A stretch of 64,000 nucleotides of DNA from Nodularia sp034931045 (GTDB lineage: Bacteria > Cyanobacteriota > Cyanobacteriia > Cyanobacteriales > Nostocaceae): assembly GCF_034931045.1 (NCBI RefSeq), contig NZ_JAYGHH010000003.1, positions 218,848-282,847 of the forward strand, given 5' to 3'. Position 1 is the stretch's first letter. Each line of letters starts with the position of its first letter. Shown piece after piece: positions 43,543 to 51,957 of the stretch. Under the pieces are notes generated by a model. It had not been told where the DNA came from, ran no database searches, and saw nothing but the letters and a program-made list of their open reading frames with translations. Made by a program: the position numbers and the translations under genes.

Positions 43543-44307
43543 TCAGCACTTTGCTGCAAATGCTTGACTGGTAATTTCTGATTCTTGATGGCTTAATTTT
43601 TGTAGAACTAATGCTATATCTGATGTCAGGTTTTGGGCATTTTGTTTCACTTTACCACCAGTGTAATCTGATACATTTATTGCTTCCCCAATGGCAATTT
43701 TAACACTTGTACCCAACTGCGGATAAGGTTGGCTATAATTGATACTCACAGGTAAGATTTTAATGTCCAATCCTGGCTGACTAGATTCAGCACTCAAAGA
43801 TAGGCGAGCAATTCCTGGTTTTAACGGGTGGACTTTGCCATCACGATAAATATTGCCTTCTGGATAAATAACTACTATTTCACCTTGTTGAAGTAATTCC
43901 ACAGCATGACGGAGAGTAGTAATGGCTGGACGTTGAGGATCTACGGGAAACCCTCCCATACTTTTAACTAACAAGCCTTGCAGTCCTTGACATTCGTTGA
44001 TAGTTACCATGAATCGCAAGTCTCTTCCTGTCACGCAGCGACCAGTCGCATAGGGTATAACTAATGAATCCCAACGTGACCGATGTGTAGGGGCTAGAAT
44101 TACAGGGCCAGTTAAGGGAATATTTTCTTGTCCGGTGATTTCAATTTTCCGAAAAAATAAGGGTAAAAGTAGGTGCTGTCCGCATAAATATAATAAAGGA
44201 CTTAACCAAGGAGACACCCGCGAGGTAGTATGAGCTACCTGAATACTTGCTTTATGACTAAGTGGTGTTTGTTGGTAGGTCTGGCCGGAGGTATAAATTT
44301 TTCTCAT
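43543..44307 (-). CDS. plsC: 1-acyl-sn-glycerol-3-phosphate acyltransferase family protein
   Basis: A 254-residue acyltransferase if started at ATG 44307 (MRKIYTSGQTYQQ). The H-x4-D box is THRSRWDSL and the glycerophosphate-binding box is YPEGNIYRDGKVHPLKPG; GGFPVD is a further block. It is expected to transfer acyl groups to lysophosphatidic acid (or a related acceptor) at the inner membrane. The upstream start at 44340 adds 11 residues. It converges with the subtilase, 54 bp from its stop. Confidence 0.8.
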   Translation of the reverse strand: MRKIYTSGQTYQQTPLSHKASIQVAHTTSRVSPWLSPLLYLCGQHLLLPLFFRKIEITGQENIPLTGPVILAPTHRSRWDSLVIPYATGRCVTGRDLRFMVTINECQGLQGLLVKSMGGFPVDPQRPAITTLRHAVELLQQGEIVVIYPEGNIYRDGKVHPLKPGIARLSLSAESSQPGLDIKILPVSINYSQPYPQLGTSVKIAIGEAINVSDYTGGKVKQNAQNLTSDIALVLQKLSHQESEITSQAFAAKC

Positions 44308-44405
44308 AATGGTAACTGCTGCTTGCCCTGTAAAATACAATGAATCCTCGTTTAGTTACACGGTAGTTTTTCTTTTGTACATTATGTTAATGCTACTGGA
44401 CAGTT

Positions 44406-44900
44406 TTATCTCTGTCCGTTATTTCTCTGACGACGAGTTGCGAACCAAGTTTGTAATTGCTGACGACAAGTTGATTCTAAAACGCCTCCCATAACTTGCA
44501 AGCGATGGTTAGAAGCCGCACCATCAGGGATATTGGTAACAGTCCGAATTGAACCGGTTTTAGGGTCGTCTACTCCATATATAAGCATTCTTAAACGTGC
44601 CTGCACAATAGCTCCGGCACACATCGGGCAGGGTTCTAAGGTGACATATAGGGTGCATTGATTTAAGCGCCAATTATGTAAACTTTGAGCAGCAGCTCGC
44701 AAAGCTAGGATTTCTGCGTGGGCTGTGGGGTCTTGATCACGTTCTTTGCGGTTTTCGCCTGATGCAATCAAATTTCCACTGGAGTTAATAATCACAGCCC
44801 CCACAGGAACTTCACCGGCATCTCCTGCCATTTGTGCTAAGTCTATGGCGCGACTCATCCATTGTCGATGGATCAGATATTCTGGATATTCAATTGACAT
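44406..44900 (-). CDS. tadA: tRNA-specific adenosine deaminase
   Basis: TadA converts A34 to inosine in tRNA-Arg(ACG). The zinc-binding motifs of the cytidine/deoxycytidylate deaminase fold are HAE at residues 61-63 and PCPMC at 90-94. The GEVPVGAVI segment and QCTLYVTLEPC are also typical. Length 164 is normal. I take ATG 44900 (MSIEYPEYLIHRQWM), because residues before it lack homology. It lies 98 bp upstream of plsC on the same strand. Confidence 0.9.
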   Translation of the reverse strand: MSIEYPEYLIHRQWMSRAIDLAQMAGDAGEVPVGAVIINSSGNLIASGENRKERDQDPTAHAEILALRAAAQSLHNWRLNQCTLYVTLEPCPMCAGAIVQARLRMLIYGVDDPKTGSIRTVTNIPDGAASNHRLQVMGGVLESTCRQQLQTWFATRRQRNNGQR

Positions 44901-44938
44901 TTTTCCATTTAAAGCAATATTGTTTGTACTACCGCGAA

Positions 44939-45095
44939 TCAGCACTCAGCACTCATAAAGGCACTCATAACTTTCCTCACTCAGCACTCAGCACTCACTC
45001 AGCACTCAGCACTCAGCACTCAGCACTCATAAAGGCACTCAGCACTCAGCACTCATAAAGGCACTCAGCACTCAGCACTCATAAAGGCACTCAGC
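44939..45095. repeat. ACTCAGC heptamer array with ACTCATAAAGGC spacers
   Basis: Runs of ACTCAGC, three to five in a row, are separated by ACTCATAAAGGC. The array fills the space between tadA and grxC and runs into grxC, supplying its last codons and stop. Reverse and shorter copies lie at 26083 and 32098. It is not a CRISPR: units are 7-12 bp with no unique spacers. Confidence 0.9.
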
Positions 45096-45392
45096 TAACA
45101 GAGAATCGAGTTGAGCTTTTGTATCTAGCTGATAAAGGTCATCACAACCACCAATGTGCTGATTATTGATGAAAATCTGCGGTACTGAACGGCGATTATT
45201 GGCACGTTCGGCCATTTTGGCTCTAGCTGCTTCGTCACCATCAATTTTATACTCAGTGAAATTTACGCCTTTCCACCACAGCAACATTTTGGCACGGATG
45301 CAATAAGGGCAGGTCTGCCAAGTATAAATTTCTACGTTGGCTTTCACCCGTTCTGGATGACGACCAAAAAGGGAGTTGAGAAAATTCAGCAT
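45072..45392 (-). CDS. grxC: Glutaredoxin 3
   Basis: A 106-residue dithiol glutaredoxin with CPYC at residues 28-31 and the glutathione-binding SVPQIFINN and GGCDDLYQL segments. It reduces mixed disulphides using glutathione. A short N-terminal extension (MLNFLNSLFGRHPERVKA) precedes the domain. The last residues, ECLYEC, and the stop codon are formed by the ACTCAGC repeat array, so the native C-terminus was altered. Confidence 0.85.
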   Translation of the reverse strand: MLNFLNSLFGRHPERVKANVEIYTWQTCPYCIRAKMLLWWKGVNFTEYKIDGDEAARAKMAERANNRRSVPQIFINNQHIGGCDDLYQLDTKAQLDSLLAECLYEC

Positions 45393-45708
45393 ATTTTTTC
45401 TGATGGAGTTTTGTTAATTATTTCTAGGGTAAATGATCGGGGATGGAGTTAACACAACATTGTTATATCAGCCAATTGCGGCGATCGCCTGACTGCAATA
45501 CTAGTAAAATGGATATAAGTATGACGGTATTTATAGGGGAAAAATTACGGTAATTGTCATTATGTGGGGAATGATTGGCATTAAGTAGCAAAACTTAACA
45601 CATCTGGTAGTAGATAGTATTTCCCACGTGTATCCGCCCTTTGGTAGACTTGAAGACTGAAATAGCCAGATAAAAAGACATAAGTCAAGCAGTTGAGAGG
45701 GTGACTCT
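45393..45708. other. Intergenic region upstream of glpX
   Basis: This 316 bp region between divergent grxC and glpX holds both promoters. AGTAAAATGGATATAAGTATG near 45504-45526 is an AT-rich promoter candidate, but a matching -35 is unclear. Confidence 0.3.
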
Positions 45709-46746
45709 GTGGAAAATACACTTGGATTAGAGATTATTGAGGTAGTAGAGCAAGCGGCGATCGCTTCCTCAAAGTGGATGGGCAAAGGCGAAAAGAACAT
45801 TGCTGACCAAGTAGCAGTGGAAGCTATGCGGGAGCGGATGAACAAAATCTATATGCGTGGACGCATTGTGATTGGTGAAGGCGAACGCGACGAAGCTCCC
45901 ATGCTCTACATTGGGGAAGAAGTGGGTATTTGTACCCAACCAGATGCTAAAAACTTCTGTAACCCTGATGAACTAATTGAAATTGATATTGCTGTTGACC
46001 CCTGCGAAGGCACAAACTTGGTGGCCTACGGTCAAAATGGTTCAATGGCAGTTTTGGCAATTTCTGAAAAAGGTGGTTTATTTGCTGCGCCTGACTTCTA
46101 CATGAAGAAACTAGCAGCACCAGCCCCAGCCAAAGGTTTAGTAGACATTAACAAGTCTGCTACCGAAAACCTCAAAATCCTCTCTGAGTGCTTAAACCGT
46201 TCTATAGAAGAATTGGTAGTTGTGGTCATGGATCGTCCCCGCCACAAAGAACTCATTCAGGAAATTCGCACAGCCGGCGCAAGAGTCCGATTAATCAGTG
46301 ATGGTGACGTTTCTGCGGCTATTTCCTGCGCCTTTGGTGGGACTAATATCCACGCTTTGATGGGTATCGGTGCTGCACCAGAAGGAGTGATCTCGGCTGC
46401 GGCTATGCGCTGCCTGGGAGGACATTTCCAAGGACAACTGATTTATGATCCGGCTGTGGTGCAAACAGGCTTGATTGGCGAAAGCAGAGAAGGTAATCTA
46501 GCACGGTTGAAGGAAATGGGCATCAATGACCCTGATAAGGTTTACGATGCTAACGAATTAGCCTCTGGCGAAACTGTCCTATTTGCTGCTTGCGGTATTA
46601 CTCCCGGTACTCTGATGGAAGGTGTCCGCTTCTTTAACGGTGGTGCAAGGACTCAAAGTTTGGTTATTTCCAACCAGTCTAAAACAGCCCGTTTTGTTGA
46701 TACTATCCATTTGTTTGACGAGCCTAAGAATCTGCAATTGCACTAG
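45709..46746 (+). CDS. glpX: Class II fructose-1,6-/sedoheptulose-1,7-bisphosphatase
   Basis: A 345-residue GlpX-type bisphosphatase of the Calvin cycle, which in cyanobacteria dephosphorylates both fructose 1,6- and sedoheptulose 1,7-bisphosphate. Conserved boxes are RIVIGEGERDEAPML (metal site), DIAVDPCEGTNLVAYG, and MDRPRHKEL. It has the N-terminal GKGEKNIADQVAVEAMRER segment. It starts with GTG 45709; no in-frame ATG lies near the family start. Monocistronic by position. Confidence 0.95.
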   Translation: MENTLGLEIIEVVEQAAIASSKWMGKGEKNIADQVAVEAMRERMNKIYMRGRIVIGEGERDEAPMLYIGEEVGICTQPDAKNFCNPDELIEIDIAVDPCEGTNLVAYGQNGSMAVLAISEKGGLFAAPDFYMKKLAAPAPAKGLVDINKSATENLKILSECLNRSIEELVVVVMDRPRHKELIQEIRTAGARVRLISDGDVSAAISCAFGGTNIHALMGIGAAPEGVISAAAMRCLGGHFQGQLIYDPAVVQTGLIGESREGNLARLKEMGINDPDKVYDANELASGETVLFAACGITPGTLMEGVRFFNGGARTQSLVISNQSKTARFVDTIHLFDEPKNLQLH

Positions 46747-46996
46747 CACCGCAGGGCGTTAGTCAAAAGTCAAAAGGCTTTAATTTTGGGATTTTGAACT
46801 TTTTGCCGTAGGGATTGGGTGGTACGGGCGGGTTTAGTATATTGTCGTTAATTTCCAATGATATCTGTGAACCCGCCCCTACTGGGGACGAGAAAAAAAC
46901 GTTCTTCATCCCTGGTACTCTATCCCTGATATCTAAACCACAATCATCAATTAATCAATCCATCATCAACAATCCATTACCAATTAACGATAAATA

Positions 46997-48283
46997 ATGA
47001 ATATTGCAGTGGTGGGGTTAAGCCATAAAACAGCCCCAGTTGAAATCCGGGAAAAGCTGAGTATTCCAGAACCACAAACTGAAAGTGCGATCGCTCATCT
47101 ATGCAGCTATCCCCATATTGACGAAGTAGCCATCCTTAGCACTTGCAACCGTTTGGAAATTTACATAGTTACTAGTGAAACCGAGCAGGGCATCAGGGAA
47201 GTTACTCAGTTTCTTTCTGAACACAGCAAATTATCTGTACAGCCTCTGCGTCAACACTTGTTTATGTTGCTGCATGATGATGCCGTGATGCATATTATGC
47301 GCGTAGCTGCTGGGTTAGATAGCTTAGTGCTAGGGGAAGGTCAAATTCTGGCTCAGGTGAAAAATACTCACAAGCTGGGACAGCAATATAATGGTATAAA
47401 AACAGTTTTAAATCGATTATTTAAACAAGCATTAACAGCCGGCAAGCGTGTGCGGACTGAAACTAACATTGGTACTGGTGCTGTTTCTATCAGTTCGGCA
47501 GCTGTGGAGTTAGCACAAATGAAGGTAGCTAATTTAGCGGCTTGCCGAGTTGCTATTATCGGTGCTGGTAAGATGTCACGTTTGTTGGTACAACACCTGA
47601 TTTCTAAAGGCGCTACACAAATAAGCATTGTCAATCGCTCTCAAGAACGCGCCCAGCAGTTGGCAAAACTTTATCCCGATCAGTCTATATATACTCATAC
47701 TCTATCAGAAATGATAGCAGTAATTACCGAAAGTGATTTAGTATTTACTAGTACTTCTGCAACTGAACCAATACTTGACCGCACCAAATTAGAACCAGTT
47801 TTAGAGTCTAATCGCTCTTTGATGTTATTTGATATTTCTGTGCCACGTAATGTCCATAGCGATGTCAATGAATTGGTAAATGTGCAAGCCTTTAATGTGG
47901 ACGATTTGAAGGCTGTGGTGGCACAAAATCACGAAAGTCGTCGCAAGATGGCACAGGAGGCCGAAAAGCTATTAGATGAAGAAGTAGAAGCCTTTGATAT
48001 TTGGTGGCGATCGCTAGAAACTGTCTCGACAATTAGTTGTCTGAGAAATAAAGTAGAAACAATCCGCGAACAAGAATTAGAAAAAGCTTTGTCTCGATTG
48101 GGTTCGGAATTTGCCGAAAAACACCAAGAAGTCATTGAGGCTTTAACCAGAGGTATTGTGAATAAAATTTTACATGATCCAATGGTGCAGTTACGAGCGC
48201 AGCAGGATGTTGAAGCTCGACGACACTGTATGCAAACTCTGCAAACGTTATTTAATTTAGATGCTGGCGAGCAATTTAGCTAA
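46997..48283 (+). CDS. hemA: Glutamyl-tRNA reductase
   Basis: HemA reduces glutamyl-tRNA(Glu) to glutamate-1-semialdehyde, the first step of tetrapyrrole (haem and chlorophyll) synthesis. The catalytic Cys50 lies in LSTCNRLEIY; the substrate-binding box is AAGLDSLVLGEGQILAQVK, and the NADPH domain has IIGAGKMSRLLVQHL. The C-terminal dimerisation helix is present; length 428 is normal. It lies 250 bp after glpX with no shared operon evident. Confidence 0.95.
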   Translation: MNIAVVGLSHKTAPVEIREKLSIPEPQTESAIAHLCSYPHIDEVAILSTCNRLEIYIVTSETEQGIREVTQFLSEHSKLSVQPLRQHLFMLLHDDAVMHIMRVAAGLDSLVLGEGQILAQVKNTHKLGQQYNGIKTVLNRLFKQALTAGKRVRTETNIGTGAVSISSAAVELAQMKVANLAACRVAIIGAGKMSRLLVQHLISKGATQISIVNRSQERAQQLAKLYPDQSIYTHTLSEMIAVITESDLVFTSTSATEPILDRTKLEPVLESNRSLMLFDISVPRNVHSDVNELVNVQAFNVDDLKAVVAQNHESRRKMAQEAEKLLDEEVEAFDIWWRSLETVSTISCLRNKVETIREQELEKALSRLGSEFAEKHQEVIEALTRGIVNKILHDPMVQLRAQQDVEARRHCMQTLQTLFNLDAGEQFS

Positions 48284-48637
48284 AATTATGATTAGCGCTA
48301 TCCTCAGAAACACTTAGTACACCCAGGCGTAATTCGTAATTCGTAATATTTCCTGCGGAAACGCTACGCGGTAAGCGCAGCTATGCCCGTCAGGGCTTTA
48401 CGTAATTCGTAATTCTGACTGCACAAGCGTTTCATTGATTTGGAATGGGTTGTTTATTTATGCTGTGCTGTACTAGTAAACCAAGTTTTGTAGGATAGCG
48501 TTACTCTCTGATTAAACTCTTTGATTTAAAGTATTGATTATTTTACTTTATGGTTATATACTCAATAAAGGTGGAAAATGAGTTGATCAATATTTAACCA
48601 CCGATATCTAACAATAAAATTTTTTGACAGCAAATAT
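48284..48637. other. Intergenic region with dispersed repeats
   Basis: The region holds CGTAATTCGTAATTCGTAAT at 48328-48347 and again at 48401-48416, flanking a GC-rich block at 48351-48400 (TGCGGAAACGCTACGCGG and GCCCGTCAGGGC). These are dispersed cyanobacterial repeats. An AT-rich stretch before 48638 probably holds the rhodanese promoter. Confidence 0.5.
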
Positions 48638-49174
48638 ATGACTCCAGATACTAAGTTAAAATTAATTGATGCTTCGACTGTCAAAGGATGGACTAAAACA
48701 GAAAAACTGCATTTAATAGATGTGCGTGAACCTTCTGAATATGCAGCAGAACATATTCCAGGTGCTAAACTTTTACCCCTTTCTCAATTCCAACCAGAAC
48801 AAGTACCTTTTCAGCGTCATACTAAAGTGGTGCTTTATTGCCAGTCGGGAAATCGCTCTAATCAAGCAGCACAAAGACTGATGAATGCGGGATTTTCGGA
48901 TTTTGCCCAACTCCAAGGGGGTATTACAGGCTGGAAAGAGTTAAATTATCCCACTAAAATTAATCAAGATGCTCCCATTAGTTTAATGAGACAAGTGCAA
49001 ATTGTGGCTGGTTCATTAGTATTTACGGGAACTATTTTGGGTGCTTTTGTGTCTCCTTGGTTTTTGATTTTAAGTGGCTTTGTCGGCGCAGGTTTAGTAT
49101 TTGCTGGAGTAAGTAACACTTGTGCTATGGGAATGTTATTGGCAAAGTTACCGTATAACCAACGTGTGAAATAA
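48638..49174 (+). CDS. Rhodanese with C-terminal membrane domain
   Basis: A 178-residue protein. An N-terminal rhodanese domain (about 5-105) has DVREPSEYAAEHIPGA and the catalytic Cys68 in LYCQSGNRS. Two hydrophobic helices follow (about 122-165, DUF2892-like: VAGSLVFTGTILGAFV and LILSGFVGAGLVFAGV), so it is membrane-attached. It likely handles sulphane sulphur near the membrane. It converges with the LivG-like gene, 7 bp from its stop. Confidence 0.85.
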   Translation: MTPDTKLKLIDASTVKGWTKTEKLHLIDVREPSEYAAEHIPGAKLLPLSQFQPEQVPFQRHTKVVLYCQSGNRSNQAAQRLMNAGFSDFAQLQGGITGWKELNYPTKINQDAPISLMRQVQIVAGSLVFTGTILGAFVSPWFLILSGFVGAGLVFAGVSNTCAMGMLLAKLPYNQRVK

Positions 49175-49181
49175 GATTTTA

Positions 49182-49964
49182 TTAAATTCCCAAATAGGCT
49201 TCTAAAACTTGGGTATTGCTTTGAATTTCTGTGGGGGTTCCTTCAGCCAAATTCTGACCTTCAGCCATGACCCAAACGCGATCGCATAAGGACATAATCA
49301 CATCCATGTTATGTTCAATAATCAGGAAGGTCATACCGTCTTGGCGGTTCCATCTGAGAATGCGATCGCATATATCATCAATCAATTTGGGATTCACCCC
49401 GGCGGCTGGTTCATCTAATAAGATTAACTTGGGATTGGTCATTAAAGCCCGCCCCATTTCCAATAACTTGCGTTGTCCACCAGACAACCCACCAGCATAT
49501 TCATGTGCTTTTTGTGCTAATCCCACAGACTCTAATAAAAACATTGCTTGTTCTTTGAATTGCCTTTCTTCCTTAGCTACAATGTGCGGTTGTAACTGCA
49601 CTTGCCAAAAATTTTCGCCGGTTTGTTTTTGCGCCGCCAGCAGCATATTATCTAACACTGACAACCGTGAGAGAGTCCGCGCTACTTGAAAGGTGCGAAT
49701 TAATCCTTGCTGGGCAATTTGATATGGTTGTAACTGCTGAATTGGTTCACCGTCAAAAATTACTCGTCCTTTATCTGGACGAATAAAGTTAGAGAGGAGA
49801 TTAAACAAAGTTGTTTTACCAGCCCCGTTGGGGCCGATCAAACCAGTAATACTACCTTTATTCACCTCTATACTGGCATCTTGGACTGCTTTAATACCGC
49901 CAAAGCTTTTACAAAGTCCAGTAGCGGCTAACAAAGGAAGTGGGGGTAACTGCTTATTTAGCAT
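49182..49964 (-). CDS. livG: Branched-chain/neutral amino acid ABC transporter, ATP-binding protein
   Basis: A 260-residue ATPase of the LivG type. Walker A is GPNGAGKTT (about 44-52), the signature is LSGGQRKLLEMG (about 159-170), Walker B is LILLDEPAAGVNP, and the His is in FLIIEHNMDVI. In cyanobacteria this type belongs to the Nat (neutral amino acid) system, but the symbol natA cannot be confirmed here. The permease gene lies 63 bp upstream on the same strand. No binding protein gene is in the window. Confidence 0.85.
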   Translation of the reverse strand: MLNKQLPPLPLLAATGLCKSFGGIKAVQDASIEVNKGSITGLIGPNGAGKTTLFNLLSNFIRPDKGRVIFDGEPIQQLQPYQIAQQGLIRTFQVARTLSRLSVLDNMLLAAQKQTGENFWQVQLQPHIVAKEERQFKEQAMFLLESVGLAQKAHEYAGGLSGGQRKLLEMGRALMTNPKLILLDEPAAGVNPKLIDDICDRILRWNRQDGMTFLIIEHNMDVIMSLCDRVWVMAEGQNLAEGTPTEIQSNTQVLEAYLGI

Positions 49965-50027
49965 AAAAATTCATTACAGTTGTTTTTATTTTTACTTAGA
50001 GGCTTTTTCCCAATGACAAATGACCAA

Positions 50028-51164
50028 TCACTTACCAAGAGTCAGTTCCTCCTTTTTGCCTAAAATCCCTTGAGGCCGCCAAACCATTAGGATCATTAAG
50101 ATTAGACCGATAACCATGATGCGAAATGCACCTAATTGATCAGAAGATAAATTTGTAAAAATTTTCGGTAAAAATTCTCTAGTCGTGGCATCATAAGTAA
50201 AGAAAATTACTGCACCTAAGATTGTGCCAATGTTATTCCCTGAACCGCCTAAAATGACCATTATCCAAGCGTCAAAGGTCAGTTGTGGTTGGAAATTATC
50301 GGGATAAATGGCGCTAAGTTGCCAAGCGAAGAAAGCCCCAGCAATCCCGGCGATCGCACCTCCTAACATCAGTGATTGTACTTTATACCAAAAAACATTT
50401 TTACCCATTGCCTTGGGTACTTCTTCATCCTCACGGATAGCTTTTAGCACACGACCCCAAGGCGATCGCACCAGAATTTCTAACCGCCAAAAAACAATCC
50501 CTAATACCAACAGCGCCAATAACATCAAACCTGCTTTTGGTTTATAGTCATACAAGCCAATAACGCCGGAAATATAAACTGCGACTGTTAATAAAGCCAA
50601 AATAATTCCGACTCCCAAGCGGGAAATTAATTCTTGCTTGTTACTGATTCTTTTACCCGAATCAGCCACCAGAGTTTTTTGGGCGGTAAGAATCCATCGC
50701 CACAACGCAAACAAAGTAATACCAGCCAGCAGTGTCAGCGATCCTATCATCACCATTCTGATCAACAAATTAGGTGCTGTTGATAACGGTATCGGATAAC
50801 TTTGGACACCAAAAGCCCCAGATATCCAGGTATCCTTAACAGGTAATTCTTGATTGTTCACCACCAAACGAATTAATTCGCCTACCCCAATAGTGACAAT
50901 AGCCAGATAATCTTCCCGGAGACGCAAAGTTGCAAAACCAATAATTAAACCCAACAAAGCTGCTACCATTGCCCCAATCACTGCTGACACCAGTAGGGGA
51001 ATTTCCTGAAGGCTTAACAACACTGTGGTATAAGCGCCCAGAGTCATAAAAGCAATATGACCAAAGTTAATTAACCCTGTATAGCCCCACTGCAAATTGA
51101 GTCCTAAACCAAAGAGAGCGAAGATTGTGGTAGAAATTGCTAAAAAGATGAGATATTCAACCAT
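50028..51164 (-). CDS. livM: Branched-chain/neutral amino acid ABC transporter, permease (LivM type)
   Basis: A 378-residue inner-membrane permease of the LivM type with eight or more hydrophobic segments. The family boxes are GLNLQWGYTGLINFGHIAFMTLG near the start, RLREDYLAIVTIGVGELIRLV, and the EAA-like loop WGRVLKAIREDEEVPKAMGK. It forms a transporter with the LivG-like ATPase downstream. A second permease (LivH type) must lie elsewhere. Confidence 0.85.
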   Translation of the reverse strand: MVEYLIFLAISTTIFALFGLGLNLQWGYTGLINFGHIAFMTLGAYTTVLLSLQEIPLLVSAVIGAMVAALLGLIIGFATLRLREDYLAIVTIGVGELIRLVVNNQELPVKDTWISGAFGVQSYPIPLSTAPNLLIRMVMIGSLTLLAGITLFALWRWILTAQKTLVADSGKRISNKQELISRLGVGIILALLTVAVYISGVIGLYDYKPKAGLMLLALLVLGIVFWRLEILVRSPWGRVLKAIREDEEVPKAMGKNVFWYKVQSLMLGGAIAGIAGAFFAWQLSAIYPDNFQPQLTFDAWIMVILGGSGNNIGTILGAVIFFTYDATTREFLPKIFTNLSSDQLGAFRIMVIGLILMILMVWRPQGILGKKEELTLGK

Positions 51165-51298
51165 ACTGATTTAAATTTAGATTCTCCATTCCCCTAAAGT
51201 GGGTGTAGCTCCAGGATAATCTTATCCTGTCGTTAAACTTTGTTGATTTTTGGGAATAATATAATAATTTGGTATTTTGGGTAAATGTTATCGTTATT

Positions 51299-51496
51299 AT
51301 GAACTTGCTGAGAATCAGAATTCATCACTTAATCGAGCAATTAGATGATGAAGAATTGCAAAGTGCCTGGAATACTCTTTATGCTTTGCATTGTGACTCT
51401 TATATGTCACAGGCAATACAACAAGCCAAGCGAATGCAACAACCGTGGGATATTTTAACCCATGAAGAAGCGATGCGAATGTTAGCGTATTTCTAA
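51299..51496 (+). CDS. Small antitoxin-like protein
   Basis: A 65-residue protein from ATG 51299; the longer frame to 51269 lacks homology. It is helical and acidic (HHLIEQLDDEELQSAWNTLY, THEEAMRMLAYF), like the short antitoxins paired with RelE/ParE-type toxins in cyanobacteria. Its partner gene starts 59 bp downstream. The family is inferred from context. Confidence 0.55.
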   Translation: MNLLRIRIHHLIEQLDDEELQSAWNTLYALHCDSYMSQAIQQAKRMQQPWDILTHEEAMRMLAYF

Positions 51497-51555
51497 ATTA
51501 GGAGCGCTTTCGATCTGATGTCAGTAGACCTAAAGTTTTGTTAAGGTAATGTCTA

Positions 51556-51813
51556 GTGAGTTTGGAAATGCGCTATGCCAGGTCTTTTTTGGTAGACCTG
51601 AAGAATTTAGAACCGATTGTCTACCAACGGGTATACGATTTTGTTTTTTCCGAGTTTACCGAAAATATGCCTCTGCATACTCTCCCAGAACTGCGATGCC
51701 TTGATAATGAGGGAATTTTTCACCGTTTCACTATCGATAATTATCTAATTGGCATAGAAATTAGGGGTGAAATTGTCAAATTCCTCCGGGTCTTACCTAT
51801 GCCAGAGGTTTAA
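51556..51813 (+). CDS. RelE/ParE-like toxin
   Basis: An 85-residue protein of RelE/ParE-like form: ARSFLVDLKNLEPIVYQRVYD at the start, LPELRCLDNEGIFHRFTIDNYLIGIEI in the middle and VKFLRVLPMPEV at the end (the usual beta-hairpin with RVxxR-like end). If active it would cleave ribosome-bound mRNA or poison gyrase. The GTG at 51556 starts the frame; the ATG at 51568 gives a more usual MRYARSF beginning. It follows the antitoxin-like gene by 59 bp. Confidence 0.7.
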   Translation: MSLEMRYARSFLVDLKNLEPIVYQRVYDFVFSEFTENMPLHTLPELRCLDNEGIFHRFTIDNYLIGIEIRGEIVKFLRVLPMPEV

Positions 51814-51957
51814 ATTGAGTGATAACTGTTAAATTATTGACAAGTCTGTGACTGATGCTCAATAGCCAACACTTAAAACTGTATAAGGCTAGGCAGGGAT
51901 GGCTCTAACCTTACATTAAACTGGTTTTTGAAGCAATACTTTATTTGAGATTTCCCT

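Noticed and set aside
44939..45095. CRISPR-like array
   Set aside because: The repeats are 7-12 bp in direct tandem with no unique spacers of 30-40 bp; it is a heptamer STRR array, not a CRISPR.
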